Source of the DNA: Mixophyes australis
Lineage: Eukaryota > Chordata > Amphibia > Anura > Limnodynastidae
Direction: 5' to 3'
DNA: 64,000 nucleotides
Assembly (NCBI GenBank): GCA_036250195.1
Contig: JAVHZZ010000006.1
Coordinates: forward strand, 75,323,869 to 75,387,868
Below the pieces are notes generated by a model. That model worked only from the letters and a program-made list of their open reading frames with translations. It was not told the DNA's origin and did not search any database. A program made the position numbers and the translations under genes. Below, one piece after another: positions 25,387 through 36,145 of this stretch; the stretch's first letter is position 1; each line of letters opens with the position of its first letter.

Positions 25387-26225
25387 TCAATTAGGAATCA
25401 CCCTACATTAAAAGTTTTGATATATACAGGCTCTCAAGTTGAGCCAGAGTTCGATACATTACATACAACCTCTTCTGAAGAGGGTTTTGGCTGCAGTCCA
25501 GGACATCACTGTTAAAGTTCACTAACTATACTTCTGTGCCATCTTAAAAATGTAAGCAAGCCAGTTTAAGTAGACCCACTTCTGTTGCCTTGGAGTGGTG
25601 TGGATTGTGAGAGCGCTAATAGGATGGGTGTGGACTGAAGAGGGATTAGTGCGAGTCTGTCTGATGGACATTACAAACTTCATTCAAATGTGACACTTCT
25701 TTCAGAAGATAAAGAGGCAGCTACACCCTGCTCAGAATGCAGCTTAAAAATGTTAAGATGATGTGTATTTGGAATTAAATCTTTCCGCACATGGGGATAT
25801 GACAAAACAACTTTTTCAGCAAAAAAATCTTGAGAAAATGTTTTTTTTAAAAAAAGATTAAAAGTTATATTTTCTATGAAGAAACATGTGCAGCACCTTT
25901 AAGAAATTTTCAGTGATTTCTCTGAGCATCATACAATATTTGGGTGAATTCACTGGGATGCCCACTTCCGGGAAGACATCAATGCTCTATTTGTAAATTA
26001 TCTTTCTTACTGTAGCATGATGGACATCTAATTGTTTGAAAATTATCCAGACTGATTAGCAGCAATAATTCAATTACTCATTTGAGATGATTGCAGGTGC
26101 CTTTTTCCATGGCATGGTGTTAACACAAACTGATTGTGATGGTGCACTTACCTTGTCATACATATTTTCTTCATGATGGATTATTTTTTGTTGAATAAAT
26201 AAAGCCAAGGTAGAAGAGGTTATGG
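25387..26225. other. Noncoding spacer
   Basis: AT-rich; no gene or element boundary recognised. Confidence 0.55.
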
Positions 26226-26233
26226 GTTATTTG

Positions 26234-26418
26234 CAGGTGAGGGATGGCAAATTTTAGCCCGAGGGGGGTTAAGGGGTTTCAAGACTCGACTCAGAACTCA
26301 GCAGCCTATTAGGAGTATTTTAAAGGAAAAAAATGCAGGTGGCCCAGTGCCCCAGCTCAAGGTAGCCCACTATGGACTGGCCTGGTGGGCAGATGCCCCC
26401 AATCAAAGCCTGCCCCTG
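26234..26418. mobile_element. hAT-like MITE (185 bp)
   Basis: The left end CAGGTGAGGGATGGC continues into TTTTAGCCCGAGGGG, as in the MITE at 19099. The right end is GCCTGCCCCTG. The flanks GTTATTTG (26226-26233) and GTGATTTG (26419-26426) match at 7 of 8 positions. Confidence 0.82.
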
Positions 26419-26426
26419 GTGATTTG

Positions 26427-27988
26427 CTACATGTAATTACAGCGTCAAAGTTTAGGAATAGATGATTGTTAATTATCTTCCGATATGTAAAAACACAGGG
26501 GGAAGATACACTTTCCTTTTGAAGCCCAATGCTTTTCCCAAGCTGATAGCCAATATTTCAAAACTCTTCTGCATCTACTGTAGGCAGAAGCAGCCATCTG
26601 ATCAGCTTCATCCACATTCTTACAAAGCAGGCAGATAGCTTACAAACATCTTCTGGCTGGAAGGCCAGAGAAGCGATATGTGCAGTGGCAGGAGGTCTGA
26701 GCAGATTCCAAACTGCAAGGCTCCTGAGTATGGGACCCTCATGGTTCTACTATTGGGTAGAATGAGGTTAATTATAGAAAATATAAGAATTAAAAATACT
26801 ATTTTCATCCCATAATTCTTGTACAATAAACAGCAATGCTTCAGATCCCATGTCACACACACGGTCGTCTGGAGAATAAAATCCTGCATATTACATCTCT
26901 TTAACCGTGGGTGGGGGTTACCCTAGACTAGTCCATTGGGAGAGTTCCATCCCCAGGACCCACACTTTTTCTTATGTTTTTCTTTCTGCATGGAACTGAC
27001 CCACTGACACAAATGATAGCAGACTCCTTCTTGAACGAGTTCAATGTCCATTATCCAACTGTATGTCAGATTGTTCCACTCAGTGGATGTCCAGTGGAAG
27101 TGCCAGCAGATGTCCAAAGTACAAATGACTACTGGGGACAGCTAAATAGGGCATAATGAGGGTATCAGGCAGAAATAAAAAATCAAAACAATTTTCAATT
27201 CATTTTACTTTTAAGCCCCAGTGTCCCTTAAAATTCAATATGGTGAGGCACCTTCCTGTAGCCACTTCTAGCAAACATATTTGTAATGAGAAATATTTGC
27301 TCTTTGGTTTTGATACAAGGCCTGAAGGCTGAGCATTTGATTAAGCTCCAGCAATTGCTCCAGATCCAGAAGTATCACTATGTAGACAGAAATTCAGGTA
27401 TTCACAGCCCAAGAGCAAAGTGTTCAGATGACAAAAATAAAGTATGTAACCAAGAAGTGGGCTTTGATGATATGTACTGTGCAGAAATGCCAATGTCTAA
27501 ACCACGATTCAATAAAATGACAGAATGGAACGCTACAAATACAGAAGAGCAATTTACAATAGTGTTTGTCCTAGATGAGGTTTTGGCATTCTGTATCTAA
27601 AAGAGAAGTATCCTGTAATCAATGTTATAACATGTAGACATAAATTGTGTATTTCTTTTATTGATTTTGAATCGCTGAGGAGTGCGCAGGTAAAAACAGG
27701 ATTCACTTAGGGACTGACAGCTCTGTTCACTGATATAGTCTTGATCAGTCTATTATAAATGTTGGAGTATCTACCATGGGATTTGTGCTATTTTTCCCCG
27801 CCATACGCCTACAAAACATTACTTTCCCTGCCCCCCTTTGAGAGCACCTTCTGACACCTTAGACATGAACACACCTACCAGCAGCACAATTGTGGGTCTG
27901 CGCAAGGGAACAGAGGGTGTAATGTGCACATTAAAAATGTGGCAGTCAACCCAGCCAGTCTCCATCTGCCCCTTTATGGAAACTGAAA
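26427..27988. other. Noncoding spacer
   Basis: Contains a 104-codon open frame (27286-27600, plus) without recognisable motif, codon pattern or neighbours. I do not call it a gene. No other features seen. Confidence 0.5.
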
Positions 27989-28172
27989 GGGGCTGATTCT
28001 ACAAGCCACAAGGTTCCGTAGTAAACCAGTGGCTATGTTTCTGCACACATTACCAGCAATTACGGTAATGAAACCTCACTCATTTTTGCTTGCACCTCTA
28101 GGAGATCAATATCACGTGGTAACATAGCCGCAAGGTTAATACGGACTCACGGTGCTAATTTAAATTGGCCCC
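27989..28172. mobile_element. Possible small TIR element
   Basis: GGGGCTGATTCTAC at the left and TTTAAATTGGCCCC at the right are weak inverted counterparts, in the style of the GGGGC-ATT elements at 25244 and 35955. No target duplication. Tentative. Confidence 0.35.
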
Positions 28173-28581
28173 TAAGAATACTGCTTAACTTTACACACGT
28201 AATTACCATTCCTCTATATGTCACCAATAGCAGGTGAGTTCTGCTCTTCATAATAACATGCGCTGCTAAACTGGGCACCTCAGTCTTCCTTTCTTATACA
28301 CAATGAACCCCAGGACAACCAATCGATCAGTTCTGTCAACTTCAATTAATTATTCCAGAGTTCAGTGTAAATGAGAAACTAGCAGCATGTGTTATAAACA
28401 ATCAAGTTAGATGATTTTAGGGAGCTTGTGAGAAAAAACATGGAGGGACTTGACAAAATATCTTCACAACTACTAGTAGGAGACATGGCAGAGGGAATGT
28501 GTGTGGATGCTACCAATTTAATTATTGTGGGGGACTGCTATTTTAATTATTCTTTTTTGCTATTAACTTTTATTCGCACAA
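28173..28581. other. Noncoding spacer
   Basis: AT-rich; nothing recognisable. Confidence 0.5.
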
Positions 28582-28722
28582 CATATTACCAGAGCCGTAT
28601 TAACAATAGGGCTAAAGGGGCTACAGCCCAGGGGCCTCGGGCAGCTGGGGGGCCTGCCGGCATTCATCAGATCGGGGACGTCCCCGTCCTCGGCTCCGAC
28701 TGTCACCTGTTCAAGGAGAATG

Positions 28723-28763
28723 GCAGGCAGCTAACAGTAAATGTTTTGCTGTTAGCTGCCTGC
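28723..28763. repeat. Perfect 15-bp-arm hairpin
   Basis: Arms GCAGGCAGCTAACAG and CTGTTAGCTGCCTGC separated by 11 nt, inside the hAT-like element. Confidence 0.93.
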
Positions 28764-28792
28764 TGTCACTGTAGTACTTATGCGATGCGCAG

Positions 28793-28871
28793 TAATCTCC
28801 TTACTGAGGAGATCTAGTGAGACTGTGAATCATAGTTTCACTCTCACGAGATCTCCTCAGTAAGGAGATTA
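28793..28871. repeat. Long hairpin
   Basis: The outer 23 bp (TAATCTCCTTACTGAGGAG...) pair perfectly with 28849-28871. The inner pairing continues with a few mismatches, around a short loop. Located in the right half of the hAT-like element. Confidence 0.9.
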
Positions 28872-29007
28872 CAGCGCGCCACGGAAGCATTACAGGGAGT
28901 GGAATAACGGATGAAGGTAAGCTCACGGGGGGGCCCTCATGGGGGGAGCCTTCACTGTACCCTTAGCCCGGGGGCCTCCCTTCCCTTAATCCAGCCCTGC
29001 ATATTAC

Positions 29008-30306
29008 ACTGTACTTTACAGAGAAGTTTAAGTACTCGCATCATTTTCTGAGAGTGATTAAACACGTAAAGTACATTCTAAAATTACAGTGTAAATTATT
29101 TACCAGACAACCAGCACTGTGGGAGGAAACTGAAGCACTCAAGAGGACAATCACGCGAACACAGGAAGAACAAAGAAACGCCACACAGAACGTACCCTGG
29201 TCTGAATGGAGTCCATAGAATTTGCTAATTGTGTTTACAGATTGGATTGGTAAGGGAGCTATTTTCAATGTCTGCCCTGTGACTCTCTACTGTCTTGGTC
29301 CACCGACTGGGCCTGGAATATGGCGACCTTTTAAAACCAACAGTTGCACTTGCTCGGACTGCAACAAGATGCTTCCAAATTTATTGTAGATTTACATCAG
29401 AAATTGCATTAAATTCTATTATAAAAATGTTGAATTACTTCATACTGCAAAGTCACATATTTGTACTTGTTTAGACACAGGTTATTGTTTTCTAGACCTT
29501 TAAAAACATTGTCCATATTCAGCAAGTCTGGTTACTTCAAGAAATGTTCTGCGCTTTGAGACAGATGGTGCAAAAAAATAAACAAAACTTCATGGGATGA
29601 CTGTAAGGGGAATCCCAGATTTCAGAGATTGTAAGAGTTGGACAGTAAGACTCAGGGCTAAATCCCTGTGACATGATTAATTCCTGCCACCTGCCAAGGA
29701 CTGCGCACAGCTGTATTGGACAGACTCCCGTGCAGCTGATTTTGCAGACAGAGAGGGAAAAAAAAAACGGTCAGGGAGGGAAATCTTTAGACGCTTCCAA
29801 ATGCTTTAGCTTCAAAAGGCCAACAGAGTGATAGAGAAGGGATGTAAAAAACGATAACCAGACTGCTGGATTGCTAGTGGAAGGCGGCAGAAAGGAATAG
29901 GAAGGAACGTAACAATGTTGGTGAGCGCAGTTATACACAAATAGCAGATCTGTAAAATAAATGAATTAAGAATCAAAATCTAAAAAACCATCAGATTTTC
30001 TACAATAATTGTTTCTTGTTTATATACAATAAACATTGTTACGTTAACCCTACCAGTGCCATACAATATAGAATTTATGTGGTATTCTTCGCCCACCTAC
30101 AGAACTGTGCATGTATGATGCGTGGCTCTGGATTGGGCAGACTGACATGTTCTAAGCTAAAATAACTGGAAAGAAAATGAATTTATAGTTTGTTTGAGGG
30201 TCAAGGCAGAAAATGTAAAGCTGGTTTACATGCATGGTAAATGTGGGCCTAACTGCTGCAGAAGTCTACTCACAAAAACATAATTTTATTATTGAATTCT
30301 GCATTA
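29008..30306. other. Noncoding spacer with a SINE relic
   Basis: 29117-29205 (GTGGGAGGAAACTGAAGCAC, then CGCGAACACAGG and GCCACACAGAACG) is a badly decayed minus-strand SINE core. 29560-29900 is relatively GC-balanced and non-repetitive. No exon recognised. Confidence 0.5.
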
Positions 30307-30638
30307 CGGGCAACATGGTGGCTAAGTGGTTAGCACTTCTGCCTTACAGCACTGGGGTCATGAGTTCAATTCCCGACCATGGCCTTATCTGTGAGGAGTT
30401 TGTATGTTCTCCTCGTGTTTGCGTGAGTTTCCTCCGGGTGCTTCAGTTTCCTCCCACACGCCAAAAACATACTGATAGGTTAATTGGCTGCTAACAAAAT
30501 TTACCCTAGTCTGTGTGTCTGTGTGTGTGTTAGGGAATTTAGCCCCAATGGGACAGGGACTGATGTGAGTGAGTTCTCTTTACAGCGCTGCAGAATTAGA
30601 GGCACTATATAAATAAATGGTGATGATGATGATGATAG
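30307..30638 (+). mobile_element. tRNA-headed SINE, near full length
   Basis: A box TGGCTAAGTGG (30319-30329) and B box AGTTCAATTCC (30363-30373) form a pol III-type internal promoter. The core TTTCCTCCGGGTGCTTCAG, CCAAAAACATACTGATAGG, GGACAGGGACTGATGTGAG, and the tail GGCACTATATAAATAAATGG with (TGA)n follow. It lies in plain AT-rich DNA. No coding capacity. Confidence 0.92.
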
Positions 30639-31407
30639 GATGGCACAAGGTAGAACAGCTATGCTTCAGAGCACGGACAATTGCTTCATTCGTGTTCAAT
30701 ATCAAAAACCACTATACATTCACATATTTATAAGCAGCAGGTAACACTTGACTTGATGGCAACTTGTAAAAGGCATCACAAGTCTCTACTATGGATTAAC
30801 CTATGGCCACAAGATGAGAAATAATGAACCTAGCGCCACAGTAACAAATGGGACTCCTAGCACTCCCTTCAATTATCTCAATAAAACAAGGGCCAAGTGT
30901 AAAAACCCTGTATGTAATATACTATGTTGCCTACCACTGAACGTGGATGGACCATTTGTTTCTTTTCCTCTATAATTTATACAGTCTGAGCAAAAATAAG
31001 GTATTCCATAGATATAAGATATCTTGGTAATTTTTTCTTACATCTCACATGCATCACAATATATGTATCCACAGATAGCAGCATAAAAGATAAATTATAG
31101 GGGACATAATTTCCAAGTAAAATAAAATAGGTATAGTGCACTTTTAATTTAAGCAGGCATTTTCCAAAACTGAATCAATTACACCTTACCTTTCAATTAT
31201 TTTTAACACATTAAAACATATATACTCTTCATGGATTACTACAGGTAGTAATTACCTTTTGTCATATCTCAAGCATGTTTTCATTTTCATAAAACCAAAA
31301 TATACATGGTCTTTACTGCTGCAGTTTTCAACAAGATTCTAAAGTATCTTCTAGCATGGGAAATAATAACACCAAAAGATGCACTGGATCACACTTGTTT
31401 GATTAGG
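30639..31407. other. AT-rich noncoding spacer
   Basis: No recognisable features. Confidence 0.55.
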
Positions 31408-31660
31408 CTGGTGGTGTGCAATACAACACGCCTGAGGGCCACCAAACCTTCCCATGCGGCCCCCCAGATGGCTGCTCCCTACCTTAATCTCTGCTTTGTT
31501 GAAGTAAAGATTAAGACAGAGCGGGGTCAGACGACTTGTGCACAATGCAGGGAGGTTACTCTGCATGATGGAGGAGGGAAGGAGGAGGAGGGAGTGTACA
31601 GTCCTCTCCCTCCTTCCTCTGTGTGGCCCTCGAAGAACAAGAGGTTGGCCGTCACTTCAC
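31408..31660. mobile_element. Probable hAT-like element, adjacent to an LTR
   Basis: The left GTGGTGTGCAATACAAC and the right GAGGTTGGCCGTCACTTCAC are roughly inverted, and the interior is CpG/GC-rich. This resembles the common vertebrate hAT wording TGGTGTGCAAC...GTTGGCCATCAC. No clean 8-bp duplication was found. The solo LTR at 31667 landed directly beside it. Confidence 0.45.
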
Positions 31661-31666
31661 TAGGCC

Positions 31667-32317
31667 TGTAACGGATTAAGTGGATTCTGGACTATTCTTG
31701 ATTAGCGCTGGCTTACCTGAGGTGCGGAGTCTAACGAACTCCCCGGTGTTCACCAAGAACAGCCGCGAGGCGGGATGGGCTTAGCTGCCGGGAGACGCAG
31801 GTCGCGGTCCTCGGGCTCGCCTCAAGAAGTAGTGCAGCGGCAGGTGCAGCGGGAGGATGCCGTGAGAAGGTAGTAGAGGTGTCAGACAATCTGGGTCAGG
31901 AGCACAGGCAATCAGAGTAGTCAGCAAACCGGGTCGGTACACAGGTATGGTAGATATGCAAGTAGAGAGAGAGACGTCAAACAATCTGGGTCAGGGACAC
32001 AGGCAATCAGAGTAGTCAGCAAGCCGGGTCGGTACACAGGTAAAGAAGATCCAGAAAGGTCAGCAAGCCGGGTCGGTACACAGGAGGTCAAATACACTGG
32101 GAGCAGGCACTAGGAGCCAGGAACAGGTTAGTTGCTCTGACACTTACCTAGTGTTGTGTTGTGACACTTACCAAGTCTCAGAGCGATATTTTTATAGCAA
32201 GCCCTGTTTGAATTCCCCGCCCAGGTTGTAGCGGTCATGTGACCGCTGAACCCGGAAGTGCGGCTTCCAGGTCCGACGGAGCGGCGGGGGAACGCGGAAG
32301 GGTAAGTATTTGTTACA
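31667..32317 (-). mobile_element. Solo LTR, 651 bp, minus strand
   Basis: Ends TGTAACGG and TTGTTACA, with a perfect 5-bp duplication AGGCC (31662-31666 and 32318-32322). On the minus strand a TATA box (CTATAAAAATA, about 32188-32198) lies some 120 bp from the 5' end, followed by a repeated unit containing GTGTACCGACCCGGCTTGCT (three copies), then GTTAGACTCCGCACCTC. The tandem unit inside the LTR is unusual. No internal genes adjoin it, so it is a solo LTR. Confidence 0.88.
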
Positions 32318-32322
32318 AGGCC

Positions 32323-34261
32323 TACACACAATTACTGTTTCCTAGGAAAGTTTCTTCAGCTTTTTACATCATGCAAAATGTTTGATACACTTACCCAGAA
32401 GTTACTTCCTTAAACTTCTGACGCAAAGGCACAGAGTCAACTCCAATTGCAGCTGGTTGGGTGGAGCTGTAACAGAACTTCACATAATAACCACTAATCG
32501 ACCTATCACAAAATCGACATTGGAAGGTCTAGGAGCAGGTGGAGCTCTACAACACCCAAAAAGCTATGTGTACCAGTCCCCTTTGTCTGTAGCAGGAGAT
32601 AAAATGCCAAGAGCCAGAGTTAAAGATGAGCGGCAGATATCCAGGCTACATGACATTTTCAGGTCTTAACTAAATACAAAGTACAATGGGGTGGGCGGAC
32701 AACCAAATTTTTATTATTGGGAATGGAAGGTAAAAATCATATTTAAAGTTGAAAACCCCTTATGTAAGCTCTTGCTCTAGGATAAACAGACATGGCATGA
32801 TTATTAGCAACAGTGCAGGTAGCTAGTACCTTCTACTGTGGAATGTAGATGTGCCCCCTCCCTACTGCTGGGTAATATGCTTGGTAAGTGGGGGCTATAT
32901 TATGTTTCACACTTGATGCTGTAATACATACTGGAAATTTGGTGGCCTGTACAATAAGTTGGACACTGTGGCTGCCTTAGAATGCCAGCTGGGGGCTATA
33001 TAACATACAGTAAAATTGGGTCTTTAAATTTATTGCCTGGTCACTATGTGAGGCAAGATGCTGGCTGGGAGGATCATAAACACAGTAATAACTGTACAAA
33101 GAACAGGTCACCCTGGTGCCAGTGCCACTATATGTTCTTACAGATAGTGTGCCAAATAGTTTAGATAGCCACACCTACTTTTTACAGAAATACATCCCTG
33201 CTTAAAAATATATGTGACAAGCAAAGCAGTTGAGTGCTACATTCTGACGCTTCGTGCAGTGTTCAACACTCTGTGAATGAGTGCAGTTTTGCCAATGCAG
33301 GAAAAACTGCACACTTGTGTCTGAGGCCTTAGTGAGATATTTTCACTGACACTGCTGCAAATATTGAAAATATCTGCAGCAAACAATTCACTGCTGCAAA
33401 GAATTCTGGGTTCATTCTGTCTTTCCTTTACAAGAAGGGTAAGTCTACAAGAGTAAAAGTACTCATATCAGTCTCTACATAAATCTGTACAGTAAATACA
33501 TTTTTACAGTGGATTCTTCTTGCTGCGGCCTCATTCATCTTTTGCCCCTCCCCATGTACACAAATTTTACAGCCCCATAAGTTGGTCAATCGGCTGTTTT
33601 AATCTCTCTCGGAAGTTCTTTCATCAATGATTGCTTTACAAATACTTGACTCCATGCAGATAAAACCAAGAGTGAAAGGATCTTGGGGAGGAATCTGGGA
33701 CATTGAGGAAATTATATGTTATTTATGCCAGCCCTTTTTTTTTTAACCATTTCAGGAAGAAAGCAGATTGGTGTACATAGTACACTTGAGAGTTAAATCA
33801 GACAAACAATCTGAATGAACTAGGAACTTCCAAGAACAATAAACCTTCTTGGCTGTCAAAGCTCAGAGTTGCAGATCAGCAACAGAGAACTAGATAGGTT
33901 ATGTGTTGCGGTTAAATTATAAACCAGCAAAGCATTTGAAATAAGAAATACTTACACATGTGGTGGGAGCCCTATATGAGATCTGTTGTGTCAGTAACTA
34001 CCCATGCCAGATTTACACTTATGTTCGTGCGTTTATAGTGGAAAGCTGGGAATGCAAAGCTCGTATTTTGCCTACAGTGCTAAACAGTTGTACGGTAGCA
34101 TCAGATAAACATTCGATTGTCATGAGCCATTCAGAGAGTCCTCAATGAGTCCAAGGCTCGAGTTCCATTGCTAAAAAGGATTCAGAAGGTGTGCCCAAAA
34201 GTTGTATGCAGAAATATTAATCTGCCTGGATTGGCTATACCAGCAGTGACACCAGAATTAC
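32323..34261. other. Noncoding spacer
   Basis: Unique-looking sequence with several short open frames, none protein-like. Poly-T at 33737-33747. Confidence 0.5.
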
Positions 34262-34512
34262 ATCTCCCTGTGTCTGAGTGTGTTTCCTCCGGGTGCTCTG
34301 GTTTCCTTCCACACTCCAAAAACATACTGATAGAGTAATTTAATAGCAGCCAATTAACCTTAGTCTCTCTCTGTCTGTGTGTGTATGTTAGCAGATTTAG
34401 ACTGTAAGCTCCAATGGGGCAGGGACTGATGTGAGTGAGTTCTCTGTACAGCTCTGCGGAATAAGTGGCGCTATATATATATAAATAAATAGATGACGAT
34501 GATGCTGATGAT
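34262..34512 (+). mobile_element. 5'-truncated SINE
   Basis: Starts in the core (GTTTCCTCCGGGTGCTCTGG). It continues CTCCAAAAACATACTGATAG, GCAGCCAATTAACC, GGGGCAGGGACTGATGTGAG and GGCGCTATATATATATAAAT into (GAT)n. The tRNA-like head is missing. Confidence 0.85.
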
Positions 34513-34639
34513 CTTGGTGTCCACTGGACTGGCACCTTGGGTACTCCAGGCTTACATAGTGGGTCTATTTCAAAGTAGAAACAAAATATCCCCACTGTTT
34601 CACTGTCAAGGCTGATGGCAAATATCATAAACTCGTAGA

Positions 34640-35277
34640 ACAGGCAGAAGAGGTCTTAACCTACAGCAGCCGCCTTTCCCATAGAGCTGAACATGCTTAC
34701 AGGTACTCAGATGCCCCACAGGTCTTAAACTCAGAGTAGTACAAGTTTATAATATTACCGTAGTACAGGCGAGGGCCTGGTGGTAGCAGCAGCAAAGTCC
34801 AAAACAGGCTGAGATCAAAGGGCAACAGCAGGCAGCGGTAGTGAGGTGCAGGCAGAGGTCAGGTCTGGCAGAAAACATTGTATCCAGAGAACAGGCAGAG
34901 ATCAGGGTCACATGCAATCCAACAGAGTCCAGTAAGCAAGCCAGGGGCCATACACAGAAGAATCAATCCAAATAACAAGGAGCAGAGAAAGAGAGCATGT
35001 CAGTAGACTGAAACAGAGAGCTATAACCGGCAGGGAGGCTAAACCCCCCCCTGCCTAATATACCTGGAAGGACCAATAGGAATTGAGGGTCATGGCAGAT
35101 AATCATTCCCAAGCTGGGAATTAAATAACTGTTAATTTTTGCCCAGCTGGCTGGGTCGCAGAGGTTATGTGTGGACAAGAACAGGAAGTGACACCCCGGT
35201 CATCATAACGACGGCTGGGACGCATCTGAGGGGCCAGAGCGAGTTGCGGCATTGCCGAGCCGCCGCGGCTCGTAACA
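34640..35277 (-). mobile_element. Probable LTR, minus strand, left end uncertain
   Basis: The right end reads CGGCTCGTAACA. On the minus strand this begins TGTTACGAG and runs through GC-rich U3-like sequence, GGTATATTAG as a possible TATA box (near 35056-35065), and a long region of CTCTGCCTG and GACC repeats like the R-U5 region of the other LTRs. The left boundary and a 5-bp duplication could not be fixed. Confidence 0.5.
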
Positions 35278-35282
35278 TACAC

Positions 35283-35950
35283 AACATATAGTACAATTGC
35301 CAAAATTTACACATGGAAAGGACAAATTTTCTGCTGAAGGATTTATCAGTTGCAAACACGAATTTCACTATGTGAAAAGGCACGACAATGGTAGACCTGG
35401 CAAATATGTATTAATGTAGCAGCCCTGTCATGTACAACCATGACAGGGTCATTAGCATTGCTACCTGGCATCACTGGAGTTTGGTATTAAGTACAATCAT
35501 GGAGGCATGTGTATTGTTTGTATGTTCTACCTGTAGAGAGCATTTTCGCTGGGAGCTCAGGTTTCTTTCCATGGTCTAAAGACTGACTGGTAGATTAATT
35601 GTTGTGTGAGTGTAAGTGGCAAGGAAAAGAAGATTGTAACCTCCATTTGGGCAGGAGCTTGTATGCAAAAAATTCTCTGATTGTATAGCACTACGAAATA
35701 CACTGACCTTGTGAAAATAAAAGCATAGTAAAAGGAAGATCACTTACATGGGAAGACTAAATAGGATTTTTTTTTACTCATGGCTGAAGGTCACATTTTG
35801 ATATATCAGTGAGACATCATACAAAATAGCAGATGCGATTAAAGTATCAAATCACTACACACTGCACTGTAGAAATGTAATTATAATTAAGAATTAAAAA
35901 GAAAAAAAAAGACAGACAAGCATGTAGGAAATTAAAAGCAGTTTGACACT
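35283..35950. other. Noncoding spacer with a SINE relic
   Basis: 35510-35700 is a highly diverged plus-strand SINE copy (TGTTTGTATGTTCTACC, GGTAGATTAATTG, TTGGGCAGGAGCTTGTATG). The rest is AT-rich. Confidence 0.5.
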
Positions 35951-35954
35951 CAAA

Positions 35955-36145
35955 GGGGCATATTCAATTCCGATCCGATCGTTACCGCGGAAAATGCGCA
36001 GTACTGCCGGTAATACGGTATCGCAAAATAACACGGATACCCTATGGGCTGCGAACGAAAATCCACGTTATTGCGGTACCGCGGATTACATTCGCGCCCG
36101 TTCCGGCGAGATCCCGCGAATCGGGATCGGAATTGATTATGCCCC
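35955..36145. mobile_element. Small TIR element, CpG-rich
   Basis: The left end GGGGCATATTCAATTCCGAT and the right end ATCGGAATTGATTATGCCCC are inverted. Rich in CpG (CCGCGG, CGATCG). Coding frames across it are spurious. No clear target duplication. Confidence 0.82.

Larger units (their letters stand above)
28590..28999. mobile_element. hAT-like element (410 bp) with two hairpins
   Basis: Ends CAGAGCCGTATTAA and TTAATCCAGCCCTG are inverted with few mismatches. A perfect 8-bp duplication CATATTAC lies at 28582-28589 and 29000-29007. The interior holds a 15-bp-arm hairpin and a larger one. A frame of 129 codons overlaps the left part but is not protein-like. Confidence 0.92.

Noticed and set aside
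30319..30373. tRNA gene
   Set aside because: A and B boxes are present but no cloverleaf or anticodon arm is evident, and the segment is the head of a SINE found in many copies.
34182..34628. 148-codon minus-strand frame
   Set aside because: It overlaps a SINE along most of its length.
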